DNA from: an uncultured Eubacterium sp. | GTDB lineage: Bacteria; Bacillota; Clostridia; Lachnospirales; Lachnospiraceae | Assembly (NCBI GenBank): GCA_958446835.1 | Contig: CAUCXT010000030.1 | Span: 1-36,307 of the forward strand | Direction: 5' to 3' | DNA: 36,307 bases | In this document: one piece after another, positions 24,294 to 32,225 of the stretch | Position numbering within the stretch: position 1 is the stretch's first letter | Layout of the letters: each line of letters begins with the position of its first letter | Notes under the pieces: generated by a model | What the model was told of the DNA's origin: nothing | Seen by the model: only the letters and a program-made list of their open reading frames with translations | The model's database searches: none | Made by a program: the position numbers and the translations under genes

Positions 24294-25598
24294 CTATTTT
24301 ACTTTCGGTGTACCTGCTATTCTCTTAATTTCTCCTACAAGATACAGCGACCCTGCTACAAATACCCTGTCCTCTTTTTTCTTAAGGGACATAACCTTTG
24401 AAAATGCAGCCCCCGCCGTCTCCTCCAAGAATACAGGCTTATCCGTGTACTTACGAAAAGTCTCCAAAAACACCTCAGCCGGCATTGCACGGTTAGTGTA
24501 CTCAACCGTACATACTACATACTCGTCAAACGCCTCCGAATCGCATATCTCCTTAATCATGGTATCATACGCCTTGTCGGCAACCGCAGAGAACATAAGT
24601 ATCTGTTTTCTGTCCTTCATCGCCTTCGCTGTCTCTAAAAAAGCCCTTATTCCATCCTCATTGTGTGCGCCGTCGACATACACCTCAGGACTCAGCTCCT
24701 CCATGCGCCCTTCCCAGAAGGCTGTTGTGATTCCGGTATGTATCTGTTCGTCCGTAAGCCTGATACCCTCATTTTCCTTAGAAAGCCATGCAAGTGCCGT
24801 CGCAGCAAGTGATGAGTTCCACACCTGATAGAGTGCTGCACTTGATACTGAAAAACTCTCATTTTTATAATATCTGTTATTCAGACAAAAATCAATAAAT
24901 TTACCTTTTTTTTCAATGGAGGACACATTGTCTGAGGTAATTACTTCAAACGGAGCCTTTCTCTGCGCCGCAACGGCTTCAATAACTCCCCTTACTCTGC
25001 TGTCCTCACCGTAAAATACCAATGGTACTCCGGTCTTAATTATTCCCGCCTTTTCCGATGCAATCTCCTCAATGGTGTTTCCAAGGACATGCATGTGATC
25101 CATGCTCACACTTGTGATAACCGTCATAAGAGGCTTCTTTACTACATTGGTAGAATCTAATCTTCCGCCCATTCCTGTCTCAAGAACTATGTACTGTACC
25201 TTCTGCTCCTTGAACACAAGCATAGCCATTCCGAACAAAAACTCAAAATAAGCCGGATGCTTTCCACCCGACTGCTCCATCCTGTGTGCGGTCTCAAGAA
25301 CTCTTTCGTATGCGCTCTCAAAAATATCATCTGAAACCGGCACATCGTCTATCTGTATTCTCTCATTAATCTTTACAAGATGCGGAGAGATAAAAAGACC
25401 GGTTCTGTACCCTGCCTTTACAAGTGTGTTGGATATATATGAACACACAGAACCCTTTCCGTTGGTTCCTGCGACATGAATAATCTTCATGTTCTCCGTA
25501 TCTATCCCTAATTCATTCAATAAAATCTCTGTATTTTTAAGCTCCGTCTTCCCTGCGAACTTAGGGATGGAGTTAATATATTCTTCTGCCTTTGTCAT
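24294..25598 (-). CDS. folC: bifunctional folylpolyglutamate synthase / dihydrofolate synthase
   Basis: It adds glutamate to dihydropteroate and to folates, an ATP-dependent cytosolic step of folate biosynthesis. The Mur-ligase-type P-loop GTNGKGSV is at 44-51, followed by family stretches FISPHLVKINERI, GLGGRLDSTNV-like ETGMGGRLDSTN, and ITSVSMDHMHVLGNTIEEIASEKAGI (split here by name only). The C-terminal domain has EGRMEELSP, DGAHNEDG and the late VAGSLYLVGE. 434 residues, normal length. AAGGA lies about 8 bases before the ATG. A weak promoter is visible 90-120 bases upstream. The small acidic protein and TPR genes follow closely and may share the transcript. Confidence 0.95.
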   Translation of the reverse strand: MTKAEEYINSIPKFAGKTELKNTEILLNELGIDTENMKIIHVAGTNGKGSVCSYISNTLVKAGYRTGLFISPHLVKINERIQIDDVPVSDDIFESAYERVLETAHRMEQSGGKHPAYFEFLFGMAMLVFKEQKVQYIVLETGMGGRLDSTNVVKKPLMTVITSVSMDHMHVLGNTIEEIASEKAGIIKTGVPLVFYGEDSRVRGVIEAVAAQRKAPFEVITSDNVSSIEKKGKFIDFCLNNRYYKNESFSVSSAALYQVWNSSLAATALAWLSKENEGIRLTDEQIHTGITTAFWEGRMEELSPEVYVDGAHNEDGIRAFLETAKAMKDRKQILMFSAVADKAYDTMIKEICDSEAFDEYVVCTVEYTNRAMPAEVFLETFRKYTDKPVFLEETAGAAFSKVMSLKKKEDRVFVAGSLYLVGEIKRIAGTPKVK

Positions 25599-25688
25599 AC
25601 AAGCTTTCCTTCATTTCCATTCTATAATGGTAACCGTCCAGAGTCCTGCTCTGAACAATTAACAATAATGTAATATCAACACCTTGTT

Positions 25689-25717
25689 ATCTTATCCCTT
25701 TTATAGTGGAAGTGCAA
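25689..25717 (-). promoter_or_regulatory. weak candidate promoter of folC
   Basis: TTGCAC and TAAGAT are 17 bases apart on the minus strand in the 200-base spacer between the DnaJ-like gene and folC. Both boxes are weak matches. The leader contains a small CAGAG/CTCTG hairpin. No strong terminator is visible after the DnaJ gene. Confidence 0.3.
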
Positions 25718-25799
25718 CAAAATTTTATCGCAAAATACGACAAAAGACCACCTTATTGCCACATCTATCCTGCCTTATGCGTTAAAGCACAACAATGCT

Positions 25800-26483
25800 C
25801 TAGCAGAAGCAGCCTCCGCACATCATATTGAGACAGCACATTTTTGTGAGGCAGCTGCTGCACTCATTTGCCTGATACACCTGACCTCCGTACACGCGTC
25901 CCATATCGGCATACCAGTCCGTTCCGTTCTCCATAGTTGAAGCGAACTGTGCGTACTCCGTGTTACCCGGTTCAAGCTGGTGTGCCATCTTAGCATCCTC
26001 CTTGGCGTTGACCATGTTTCCAAGTCCTCTGTTCGCCATAGCGTGAAGGTAATACCAGCGCGCATTGTGGTCCTCTATGTCATTCAGGACATTCATTGCC
26101 TCCTTATAGTAGCCGTGGCTTAAGTAATCCATCGCCGCATTAAGGTGCTGTGTCTGTGCATCCTGCCCAGTTGTGCGTCCACTCTGATAGCCGCCAAAGC
26201 CACCGAAACCTCCAAAGCCGCCAAATGGATTCTGTCCGTAGGCTCCGCCCTGATTATAGCTTCTGTCATCATAACCATAAGCCGATGTATGATTTTCCTT
26301 TGCCTTCACAATCTGGTCATACGCAGCCTGAACTTCCTTGAACTTCTCCTCAGCAGCCGCCTTGTTAGGATTGTTGATGTTGGCATCCGGGTGATACCTT
26401 CTGCTGAGCTTTCTATATGCTTTTTTTATTTCTTCATCAGTGGCATTGGGCGATACTCCCAACACACTATATGGATCTCTCAT
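25800..26483 (-). CDS. J-domain protein with glycine-rich linker and cysteine-rich tail
   Basis: This is a DnaJ-class co-chaperone that would stimulate an Hsp70 ATPase. The J domain is at 3-60 with HPD at 31-33. A Gly/Phe repeat of four GGF units lies at about 88-99. Residues about 113-180 form a TPR-like helical pair (HLNAAMDYLSHGYYKEAM, WYYLHAMANRGLGN). The last 20 residues carry seven Cys (208, 211, 216, 217, 222, 225, 227), not the zinc-finger pattern of true DnaJ. They could bind metal or be lipid-modified or membrane-near. 227 residues. GGAG lies 6 bases before the chosen ATG; an ATG four codons earlier is the alternative. It overlaps the end of the DUF5685-like gene by 17 bases. Confidence 0.85.
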   Translation of the reverse strand: MRDPYSVLGVSPNATDEEIKKAYRKLSRRYHPDANINNPNKAAAEEKFKEVQAAYDQIVKAKENHTSAYGYDDRSYNQGGAYGQNPFGGFGGFGGFGGYQSGRTTGQDAQTQHLNAAMDYLSHGYYKEAMNVLNDIEDHNARWYYLHAMANRGLGNMVNAKEDAKMAHQLEPGNTEYAQFASTMENGTDWYADMGRVYGGQVYQANECSSCLTKMCCLNMMCGGCFC

Positions 26484-27324
26484 TTTTCTCTCCATTCCGT
26501 GGTTTTGTTTTTTCGTTGTACTTCCCCCATATACCCGAATACAGAATATTTCTGAGAATATCCGTATTTTCCAATATAGGAAGCTTCTCAAAACCTGCTG
26601 CTGCTCCTGCTCCCATCATCATGAGCATATCATAAGCCTTAGCATCTATCTGCTCTTTGCTCCAACCCGCCTTTATAAGCTGCCTGAGTGGATTATAATT
26701 GCCATCCTTCTCATCCTTATCAAGGTCATCATAGGCATCCATAAGATATATAAATTTTCCAAGGTAAAAACCAAGCTGTCTTAGGTATTCCGACCACTCA
26801 TCCTGCTTAAAGCACAACAGCTCTGCCATCATCCTTCCTGTGCAGCCCGCAACCTTGTCAAAATCCTTCTCATTGGCATTTTCACATGCCTTATTCTCAA
26901 CAATATATGCCTTTATCGCCTTCGCCTGCCTTGGATTCTCCATGACGGCTCTGCGGCACCTTTTCTTTAACAGTCCCGCCATGATAAGTGACTTATAGTT
27001 CCTGTCATCCTCCCAGTCATCCAGAAGCTTATAGTAGGTAAGCAGCATATTCATATCTGCACCGTAGTCCGAAAAGCGATTGTATATTATATCGTGCTTC
27101 GCTGCCGGGTGCACCAGACAGTGTTCCTTCATATGAACACTCTTCTCCTCATAGAGGCTGGTCAGCAACAGCGTCACGAACGTCATATCATAGGTTAGCG
27201 TGAACTGCCCAAGCCTCCCATAGCGTTTCTTTAACGCATGGCATAAGCCGCAGTAAAATGCATGATATTTATCGTAGTCCTTAACCTTCAGTTCTGCCTT
27301 ATTAATAGTAACATAACCAAACAT
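26467..27324 (-). CDS. DUF5685-like all-alpha protein with two Asp-rich motifs
   Basis: Probably a member of the uncharacterised DUF5685 family (recognised by its MFGY start and HAFYCGLCHALKKRYG). Predicted nearly all helical, 285 residues. Possible metal ligands near the N-terminus are Cys25, Cys28, Cys69, His72 and His77. Two Asp-rich motifs, DDWEDD at 102-107 and DAYDDLDKD at 196-204 followed by GNYNPL, resemble in kind and spacing the paired Mg-binding motifs of class I isoprenoid synthases, especially the squalene/phytoene synthase type. That similarity is my inference and the enzyme activity is untested. It is coupled on both sides: its start overlaps the stop of the zinc-ribbon gene (TGATG) and its end overlaps the J-domain gene. 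Confidence 0.7.
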   Translation of the reverse strand: MFGYVTINKAELKVKDYDKYHAFYCGLCHALKKRYGRLGQFTLTYDMTFVTLLLTSLYEEKSVHMKEHCLVHPAAKHDIIYNRFSDYGADMNMLLTYYKLLDDWEDDRNYKSLIMAGLLKKRCRRAVMENPRQAKAIKAYIVENKACENANEKDFDKVAGCTGRMMAELLCFKQDEWSEYLRQLGFYLGKFIYLMDAYDDLDKDEKDGNYNPLRQLIKAGWSKEQIDAKAYDMLMMMGAGAAAGFEKLPILENTDILRNILYSGIWGKYNEKTKPRNGEKNERSI

Positions 27325-27737
27325 CAGCTCACCTTTATAAATTCATTTTTACACTTAGGGCAGGTTATACATATCTTGCCCTTTCCCTTAGGAACTCTTA
27401 TATTCTGTCCACATTTCTTACATCTGTATATGTGGTGTGTCTTTCTCTCCTTGAAGCGGAGCTTCCATGTGTTGAACCATCCCCTGATATGCTTCGTACA
27501 GCCGACATACATCAGGTTTTCCTTATATCTTTTCTGTGTGTTCTTAGAAAGCATGCGGAAATAGGAATATATTAGGCAGGCAAGTGCCAGCACATACATA
27601 AAGTTTCCAGCAAAAATTGACAAAAGCAGCAAAGCTATGGAACAGCCGAACAAAAACCGGTTAAACTGGTCTACTCCATATCTTCCCTGCATAAAGCGGT
27701 ACATTTTTGAGCGAAAGTTATTCATAAAATTTCCCAT
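27324..27737 (-). CDS. small membrane protein with C-terminal zinc ribbon
   Basis: I do not recognise the family. A basic N-terminus is followed by two hydrophobic helices (about 29-60), a basic region and a C-terminal zinc ribbon (CxxC at 106-109, CxxC at 126-129, with an extra Cys at 123). About 137 residues. The chosen ATG lies 12-13 bases after AAGGAGA, a long spacing; an ATG four codons later preceded by GGGA is an alternative. An in-frame extension upstream crosses the promoter and is rejected. It is the first gene of a coupled three-gene unit with the DUF5685-like and J-domain genes, directly downstream of a perfect extended -10 promoter and a large nested palindrome. Confidence 0.75.
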   Translation of the reverse strand: MGNFMNNFRSKMYRFMQGRYGVDQFNRFLFGCSIALLLLSIFAGNFMYVLALACLIYSYFRMLSKNTQKRYKENLMYVGCTKHIRGWFNTWKLRFKERKTHHIYRCKKCGQNIRVPKGKGKICITCPKCKNEFIKVS

Positions 27738-27762
27738 ACGGCGTGTGTGTCTCCTTGTATAT

Positions 27763-27771
27763 ATTATATCA
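27763..27771 (-). promoter_or_regulatory. extended -10 promoter of the zinc-ribbon/DUF5685/J-domain unit
   Basis: TGATATAAT on the minus strand is a perfect extended -10. The start point would fall at the ribosome site AAGGAGA (27750-27756). The -35 zone lies inside one arm of the nested palindrome. Confidence 0.65.
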
Positions 27772-27780
27772 CCAATATCC

Positions 27781-27871
27781 GGGTGTAAAAACATGCCTAG
27801 TCTATTAGTGTATAACGTATTATGTATGTACGTTATACACAGCCAAGTCTGTAATGCATGTTTTTACACCC
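27781..27871. promoter_or_regulatory. nested inverted repeats upstream of the J-domain operon
   Basis: Outer perfect 16-base arms GGGTGTAAAAACATGC (27781-27796) and its complement (27856-27871) enclose perfect 12-base arms GTGTATAACGTA (27808-27819) and its complement (27829-27840) around a 9-base centre. It overlaps the -35 region. It may be an operator, a hisC terminator/processing element, or a small mobile remnant. The spacer to hisC (27872-28001) shows nothing else convincing. Confidence 0.7.
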
Positions 27872-28001
27872 TGATTCTATTTGATAGTGATTTAAGTCAA
27901 GATATAAGATAACACATTCTGTGGGAAAAGTCTGTTAAATAAGTATAAACTTATATTAATGTTAAATTAACTGTATCGTCATGTCCGTGGTGAGATTCGG
28001 G

Positions 28002-29069
28002 TTAAGCGCCCTGAATTTCACGGACGGCTTCGTAGAAGCGTTCCATCTCCTCATCTGTTCCGATGGTTATTCTGAGGTGGTCTTTTACCCTGTCGCCTGT
28101 GAAGTAGCGGACATAGATGTTGCGTTTTTTAAGCTTCTCAAAGAGCTCCTTCGCCGTTATCTTTGATGGCTTGGCAAAGATGAAGTTGGTCTTTGAGTCC
28201 GGGAATGTAAATCCAAGCTCTCTAAGTCTTACCTTTGCCTTTTCCCTTGTGTTAATAATCTTAGCGACTGTCTCATTAAAATAGTCCTTGTCGGCAAGCA
28301 CGGCGGTGCCAAGCTCTATAGCCGCCATATTCATTGTGTATGAATTGTAGGAATATTTCACGTCATTGAGAGCCTTTATAAGCTCCTCACCTCCGATTGC
28401 ATAGCCGATTCTAAGTCCCGCCATTGAACGCGATTTTGAGTAGGTTCTGACCACCAGAAGGTTATCGTATTCATCAAGGAGCGTGAGTGCACTCTTTCCC
28501 CCGAAATCAATATATGCCTCATCGACAATTACTATAACATTGCGGTTGGCATCAAGAATTTTTCTCACATTGTCAAGCTCCATGTAGACGCCTGTCGGTG
28601 CATTCGGATTAGGGAAAATGATTCCGCCGTTAGCCCTCATGTAGTCCTCCGGCTTAATGTTAAAGTCCTCATCAAGCATAGGGCGCTCATAAGGAATCTT
28701 AAACAAATCTGCCCACACATCATAGAAGGAATAGCTCACATCCGGGAAAAGCACCGGCTTATCCGAATTAAAGAACGTGAGAAATGACATCGCAATAACA
28801 TCATCCGAACCTACTCCGACAAAAACCTGTTTATCGCTGACTCCATACTCAGCCGCCAATGCCTTCACAAGCTTGGTCGCCGCCGGGTCCGGGTAAAGGC
28901 GGTAATTCTCCATGTCCATCTGCTCTGCCGCGCGTCTTGCAAGCGGTGACGGCGGATATGGGTTCTCATTTGTGTTAAGCTTTATAAGCTGTCCCTCCAC
29001 CTTCGGCTGCTCCCCCGGAACATACGGCACAACCTTGCGAATATTATCTCTCCATTTTTTATCACTCAT
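28002..29069 (-). CDS. hisC: histidinol-phosphate aminotransferase
   Basis: A PLP enzyme that converts imidazole-acetol phosphate to histidinol phosphate in histidine synthesis. A fold-type I aminotransferase of 355 residues. Marks are LNTNENPYPPSP (31-42), the PLP-contact stretch IVDEAYIDF (181-189, Asp183 and Tyr186) and the Schiff-base TYSKSRSMAGLRIGY with Lys212. The C-terminal RYFTGDRVKDHLRITIGT is typical of HisC. AGGAGG lies 8 bases before the ATG. It starts 18 bases after another aminotransferase gene, so the two form an operon with the ABC exporter upstream. No other his genes are nearby; related activity on aromatic substrates cannot be excluded. Confidence 0.9.
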   Translation of the reverse strand: MSDKKWRDNIRKVVPYVPGEQPKVEGQLIKLNTNENPYPPSPLARRAAEQMDMENYRLYPDPAATKLVKALAAEYGVSDKQVFVGVGSDDVIAMSFLTFFNSDKPVLFPDVSYSFYDVWADLFKIPYERPMLDEDFNIKPEDYMRANGGIIFPNPNAPTGVYMELDNVRKILDANRNVIVIVDEAYIDFGGKSALTLLDEYDNLLVVRTYSKSRSMAGLRIGYAIGGEELIKALNDVKYSYNSYTMNMAAIELGTAVLADKDYFNETVAKIINTREKAKVRLRELGFTFPDSKTNFIFAKPSKITAKELFEKLKKRNIYVRYFTGDRVKDHLRITIGTDEEMERFYEAVREIQGA

Positions 29070-29087
29070 CTCTGCGTCCTCCTATGA

Positions 29088-30281
29088 TTATCCCTCTATT
29101 CCAAGCTCCTTCGCCACAAGCGCGAACTTCGGCAGTGCGTTCATTATCGTATCGTAAGAAACACAATATGCGATTCTCACATACCCCGCACACGCAAATG
29201 AGCTTCCCGGAACAATGAGAATATTGTGGTTCTTAGCCGTCTCCACAAGCTTCTTCTCGTCCTTGCCCGGTGCCTTGACCCACAGATAGAACGCACCCTG
29301 AGGCTTAATGCACTCAAAGCCAAGCTTCGTAAGACCGTCATAGAGAGCCTTGCGGTTCTTATCGTAGGCTTCCACATTGACCTCAGCGTCAAGACATCTC
29401 GCCACCGCGCGCTGCATAATGGTAGGCGCATTCACAAATCCAAGTATTCTTGTGGCAACGCTCGCCGCCGACTGCAGCAGTTTAGCATCCACCACCTCAT
29501 CAGGAATCACAAGATAGCCAATTCTCTCGCCCGGAAGCGACAGGGATTTGCTGAATGAATATCCGACAATCGTATTATCATAATATTTTGTAAGGAAAGG
29601 AACCGTGACGCCATCATACACAAGCTCACGATACGGCTCATCAGCTATAAGATAAAGTTCTGTGCCGTACTCCTTCTGCTTCTTGTCCATAATTGCAGCA
29701 ATTTTCTTGATTGTAGCTTCAGAATACACAACTCCCGACGGATTGTTAGGGTTATTAACGATAACAGCCTTCGTCTTAGGGGTTATTGCCGCCTCAAAAG
29801 CCTCCATATCAGGCATGAATGTAGCCTCATCCGGCGCAACCTCAACAAGCTTTCCATCATAGTTTGCCACATAGGAACGGTACTCTCCGAAGTATGGTGC
29901 AAAAGCGATGACCTCATCGCCAACATTTAAAAGTGACTTGAATATGACATTCAGACCGCCTGCTGCTCCCACGGTCATAATAATATTCTCAAATGTGAAA
30001 TGTGTCCCGAATCTCTTATTAAGATTCTCCGCAACGGCGCCTCTCACATCAGCATAGCCCGGATTGCTCGTATAGCCATGCAGGAATGTGCTCTCCTCTT
30101 CATCGACAATCGCCTTTATCGCCTCATTGACCTCCTTCGGCGCTGGCACATTCGGATTTCCAAGACTGAAATCATACACATTCTCAGCCCCATACTGCGC
30201 CGCAAGCTTCTTCCCCTCCTCAAACATGGCTCTTATCACTGAGCTGCCCTTTACAAGACCTACCATTCTCTCCGAAATCAT
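29088..30281 (-). CDS. PLP-dependent aminotransferase, aspartate-aminotransferase-like
   Basis: A class I/II aminotransferase, most likely an aspartate aminotransferase-type enzyme of the subgroup common in Lachnospiraceae. 397 residues. Visible are FSLGNPNVPAPKEV (38-51), NNPNNPSGV (176-184), the IADEPYREL stretch (212-220) and the PLP lysine in YSFSKSLSLPGERIGYL, Lys245. The C-terminal Arg is probably in GYVRIAYC. AAAGGAGG lies about 8 bases before the ATG. It lies between the ABC exporter (25 bases upstream) and hisC (18 bases downstream), all in one direction. Amino-acid specificity is not assigned with confidence. Confidence 0.9.
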   Translation of the reverse strand: MISERMVGLVKGSSVIRAMFEEGKKLAAQYGAENVYDFSLGNPNVPAPKEVNEAIKAIVDEEESTFLHGYTSNPGYADVRGAVAENLNKRFGTHFTFENIIMTVGAAGGLNVIFKSLLNVGDEVIAFAPYFGEYRSYVANYDGKLVEVAPDEATFMPDMEAFEAAITPKTKAVIVNNPNNPSGVVYSEATIKKIAAIMDKKQKEYGTELYLIADEPYRELVYDGVTVPFLTKYYDNTIVGYSFSKSLSLPGERIGYLVIPDEVVDAKLLQSAASVATRILGFVNAPTIMQRAVARCLDAEVNVEAYDKNRKALYDGLTKLGFECIKPQGAFYLWVKAPGKDEKKLVETAKNHNILIVPGSSFACAGYVRIAYCVSYDTIMNALPKFALVAKELGIEG

Positions 30282-30306
30282 ACCGGTTCCTCCTTTTATT
30301 ATTTTA

Positions 30307-32115
30307 TCAACATCCTGTCGCTATATTGTAGAGATTATAATACACTCCCTGCTTCTCCATAAGCTCCTTATGTGTCCCGCTCTCCGCAATTCCGTCCTCA
30401 GTAAGTACAAGTATCCTTTCCGCGTTTCTGATTGTTGAGAGTCTGTGTGCGATAACAAATGTTGTTCTGTTCGCTGCAAGTGTCTCAAGTGACTCCTGAA
30501 CAACCTTCTCGCTCTCATTGTCAAGCGCGCTGGTCGCCTCGTCAAATATAAGAATCGGCGGATTCTTTAAGAATACACGCGCAATCGAAAGTCGCTGCTT
30601 CTGACCGCCTGACAGCTTTATTCCGCGCTGTCCTATATCGGTATCGTAGCCTTCCGGAAGGCTCATAATAAATTCATGCGCGTTCGCCTTTTTAGCTGCC
30701 TCATAGACCTCCTCATCTGTCGCTCCCGGTCTTCCGTATCTGATATTTTCGATTATTGAACCTGCAAAGAGGTATACATCCTGCTGCACAATTCCTATAT
30801 TGTTTCTCAGACACTTGAGCTTTAAATCTCTTACATCGACGCCGTCAACGCTTATACTTCCCGAAGTGACATCATAGAATCGCGGAATGAGACTGCAAAG
30901 GGTAGTCTTTCCCGCTCCGGATGAACCGACAAGTGCAACATACTCACCTGCCTTCACATCAAGGCTTACATTTTTTAACACATAATCATTCTTGTCATTG
31001 TATCTGAAGGAGACATCCTTAAAAGTAACGTCACCCTTGAAATCATTCTTTTCAACTGCATTTTCCTTGTCCTTTATCGCAGGCTCAATTGACATAATCT
31101 CAAGGAAACGCTCATATCCTGAGACACCGTTCTGGAAAGTCTCCGTGAAGTTGATAAGCTTTTTTACAGGTTCGGTAAAGTTGTTCACATACAAAAGGAA
31201 GGTTATGAGCACAGTCACATCGACAATCCCTTTAGTTATGAACACTGCTCCAGCCACAATAACAATAATATTTATAAGGGTCATAAATGCGCCAAGCCCT
31301 GAGTGGAAGCCTCCCATATACAGATAACTGCTCTTTTTAGTCTCAACGAAGCGGCTGTTGCCGTCACGGAACTTTTCCATCTCCGCGTCCTCATTTGCAA
31401 AAGATTTTACAACCCTTATTCCTGAAAGATTATCCTCTATGGTAGCATTTATGTCCGCAATCTTCGCCCTGTTCCGCTTAAACGCTGCCTTCATCTTCTT
31501 GTTAAAATAATATGCATAGGCAAACATAAACGGTATAATCGAAAATGCAACCAACGTGAGCCTTATATTGATTGACGCAAGAATCGCAAACGAACCGATA
31601 AACTTAATTATTGATATAACAATATCCTCCGGTCCATGGTGGAAAAGCTCCGCTATCTCAAAAAGGTCATTGGTCACACGGCTCATCAGCTGTCCGACCT
31701 TCTGGTCATCAAAGAAATTGAACGATAGCCTCTGATACTGTGCAAATATCTCGTTTCGCATATCATACTCCATCTTAGCTCCCATGATATGTCCCTGATA
31801 TGCGATAAAGAAATTGCAGTATGCCTCAAGAAGCACAAGCCCGACCATCAAAAGCGCAAGCCTTAAAATAACCTTGAGCGCTTCATCCGCCTCGTAAAAT
31901 ATCACCGTACCTGTTATATATCTTATTATAAGCGGTATCACAAGCGTCACCGCCGCCCCCATGATGGCAAAGAACATATCAGCAAAGAACAAACCCTTGT
32001 ATGGCTTGTAATATGAAAAAAATCTCTGCCATTTACCCATATTGCGCTTGGCATCGTATGACACATCAAATGGATCTGTGGGTATTGATGTGAAGCCTTT
32101 ATTTTTCTTATTCAT
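30307..32115 (-). CDS. ABC exporter, fused membrane and ATPase domains (MsbA/BmrA type)
   Basis: A homodimeric-type multidrug or lipid exporter half-transporter. Six membrane segments occupy about 40-320. The ATPase domain has Walker A GSSGAGKTT at 397-405, the Q loop VQQD at 443-446, the signature LSGGQ at 501-505, Walker B plus D loop ILIFDEATSALD at 521-532 and an H-loop His in IAHRLST. 602 residues, normal. GGAG lies 7 bases before the ATG. It precedes the two aminotransferase genes by 25 bases. Unlike many Firmicute pairs of exporters it has no adjacent partner, so a homodimer is likely. The substrate is unknown. Confidence 0.93.
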   Translation of the reverse strand: MNKKNKGFTSIPTDPFDVSYDAKRNMGKWQRFFSYYKPYKGLFFADMFFAIMGAAVTLVIPLIIRYITGTVIFYEADEALKVILRLALLMVGLVLLEAYCNFFIAYQGHIMGAKMEYDMRNEIFAQYQRLSFNFFDDQKVGQLMSRVTNDLFEIAELFHHGPEDIVISIIKFIGSFAILASINIRLTLVAFSIIPFMFAYAYYFNKKMKAAFKRNRAKIADINATIEDNLSGIRVVKSFANEDAEMEKFRDGNSRFVETKKSSYLYMGGFHSGLGAFMTLINIIVIVAGAVFITKGIVDVTVLITFLLYVNNFTEPVKKLINFTETFQNGVSGYERFLEIMSIEPAIKDKENAVEKNDFKGDVTFKDVSFRYNDKNDYVLKNVSLDVKAGEYVALVGSSGAGKTTLCSLIPRFYDVTSGSISVDGVDVRDLKLKCLRNNIGIVQQDVYLFAGSIIENIRYGRPGATDEEVYEAAKKANAHEFIMSLPEGYDTDIGQRGIKLSGGQKQRLSIARVFLKNPPILIFDEATSALDNESEKVVQESLETLAANRTTFVIAHRLSTIRNAERILVLTEDGIAESGTHKELMEKQGVYYNLYNIATGC

Positions 32116-32225
32116 TTCAATCTCCGTTTTTCATATTCTTTATTTTCACTGTCTTTAACATTATTAAAACCTTTTCCGGCAGCTATGTATCATCTATGAA
32201 TCAATGTTTGAAACCTGTCGGCATA

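Noticed and set aside
27781..27871. CIRCE heat-shock operator
   Set aside because: The 9-base centre matches in form, but the arms are not TTAGCACTC/GAGTGCTAA.
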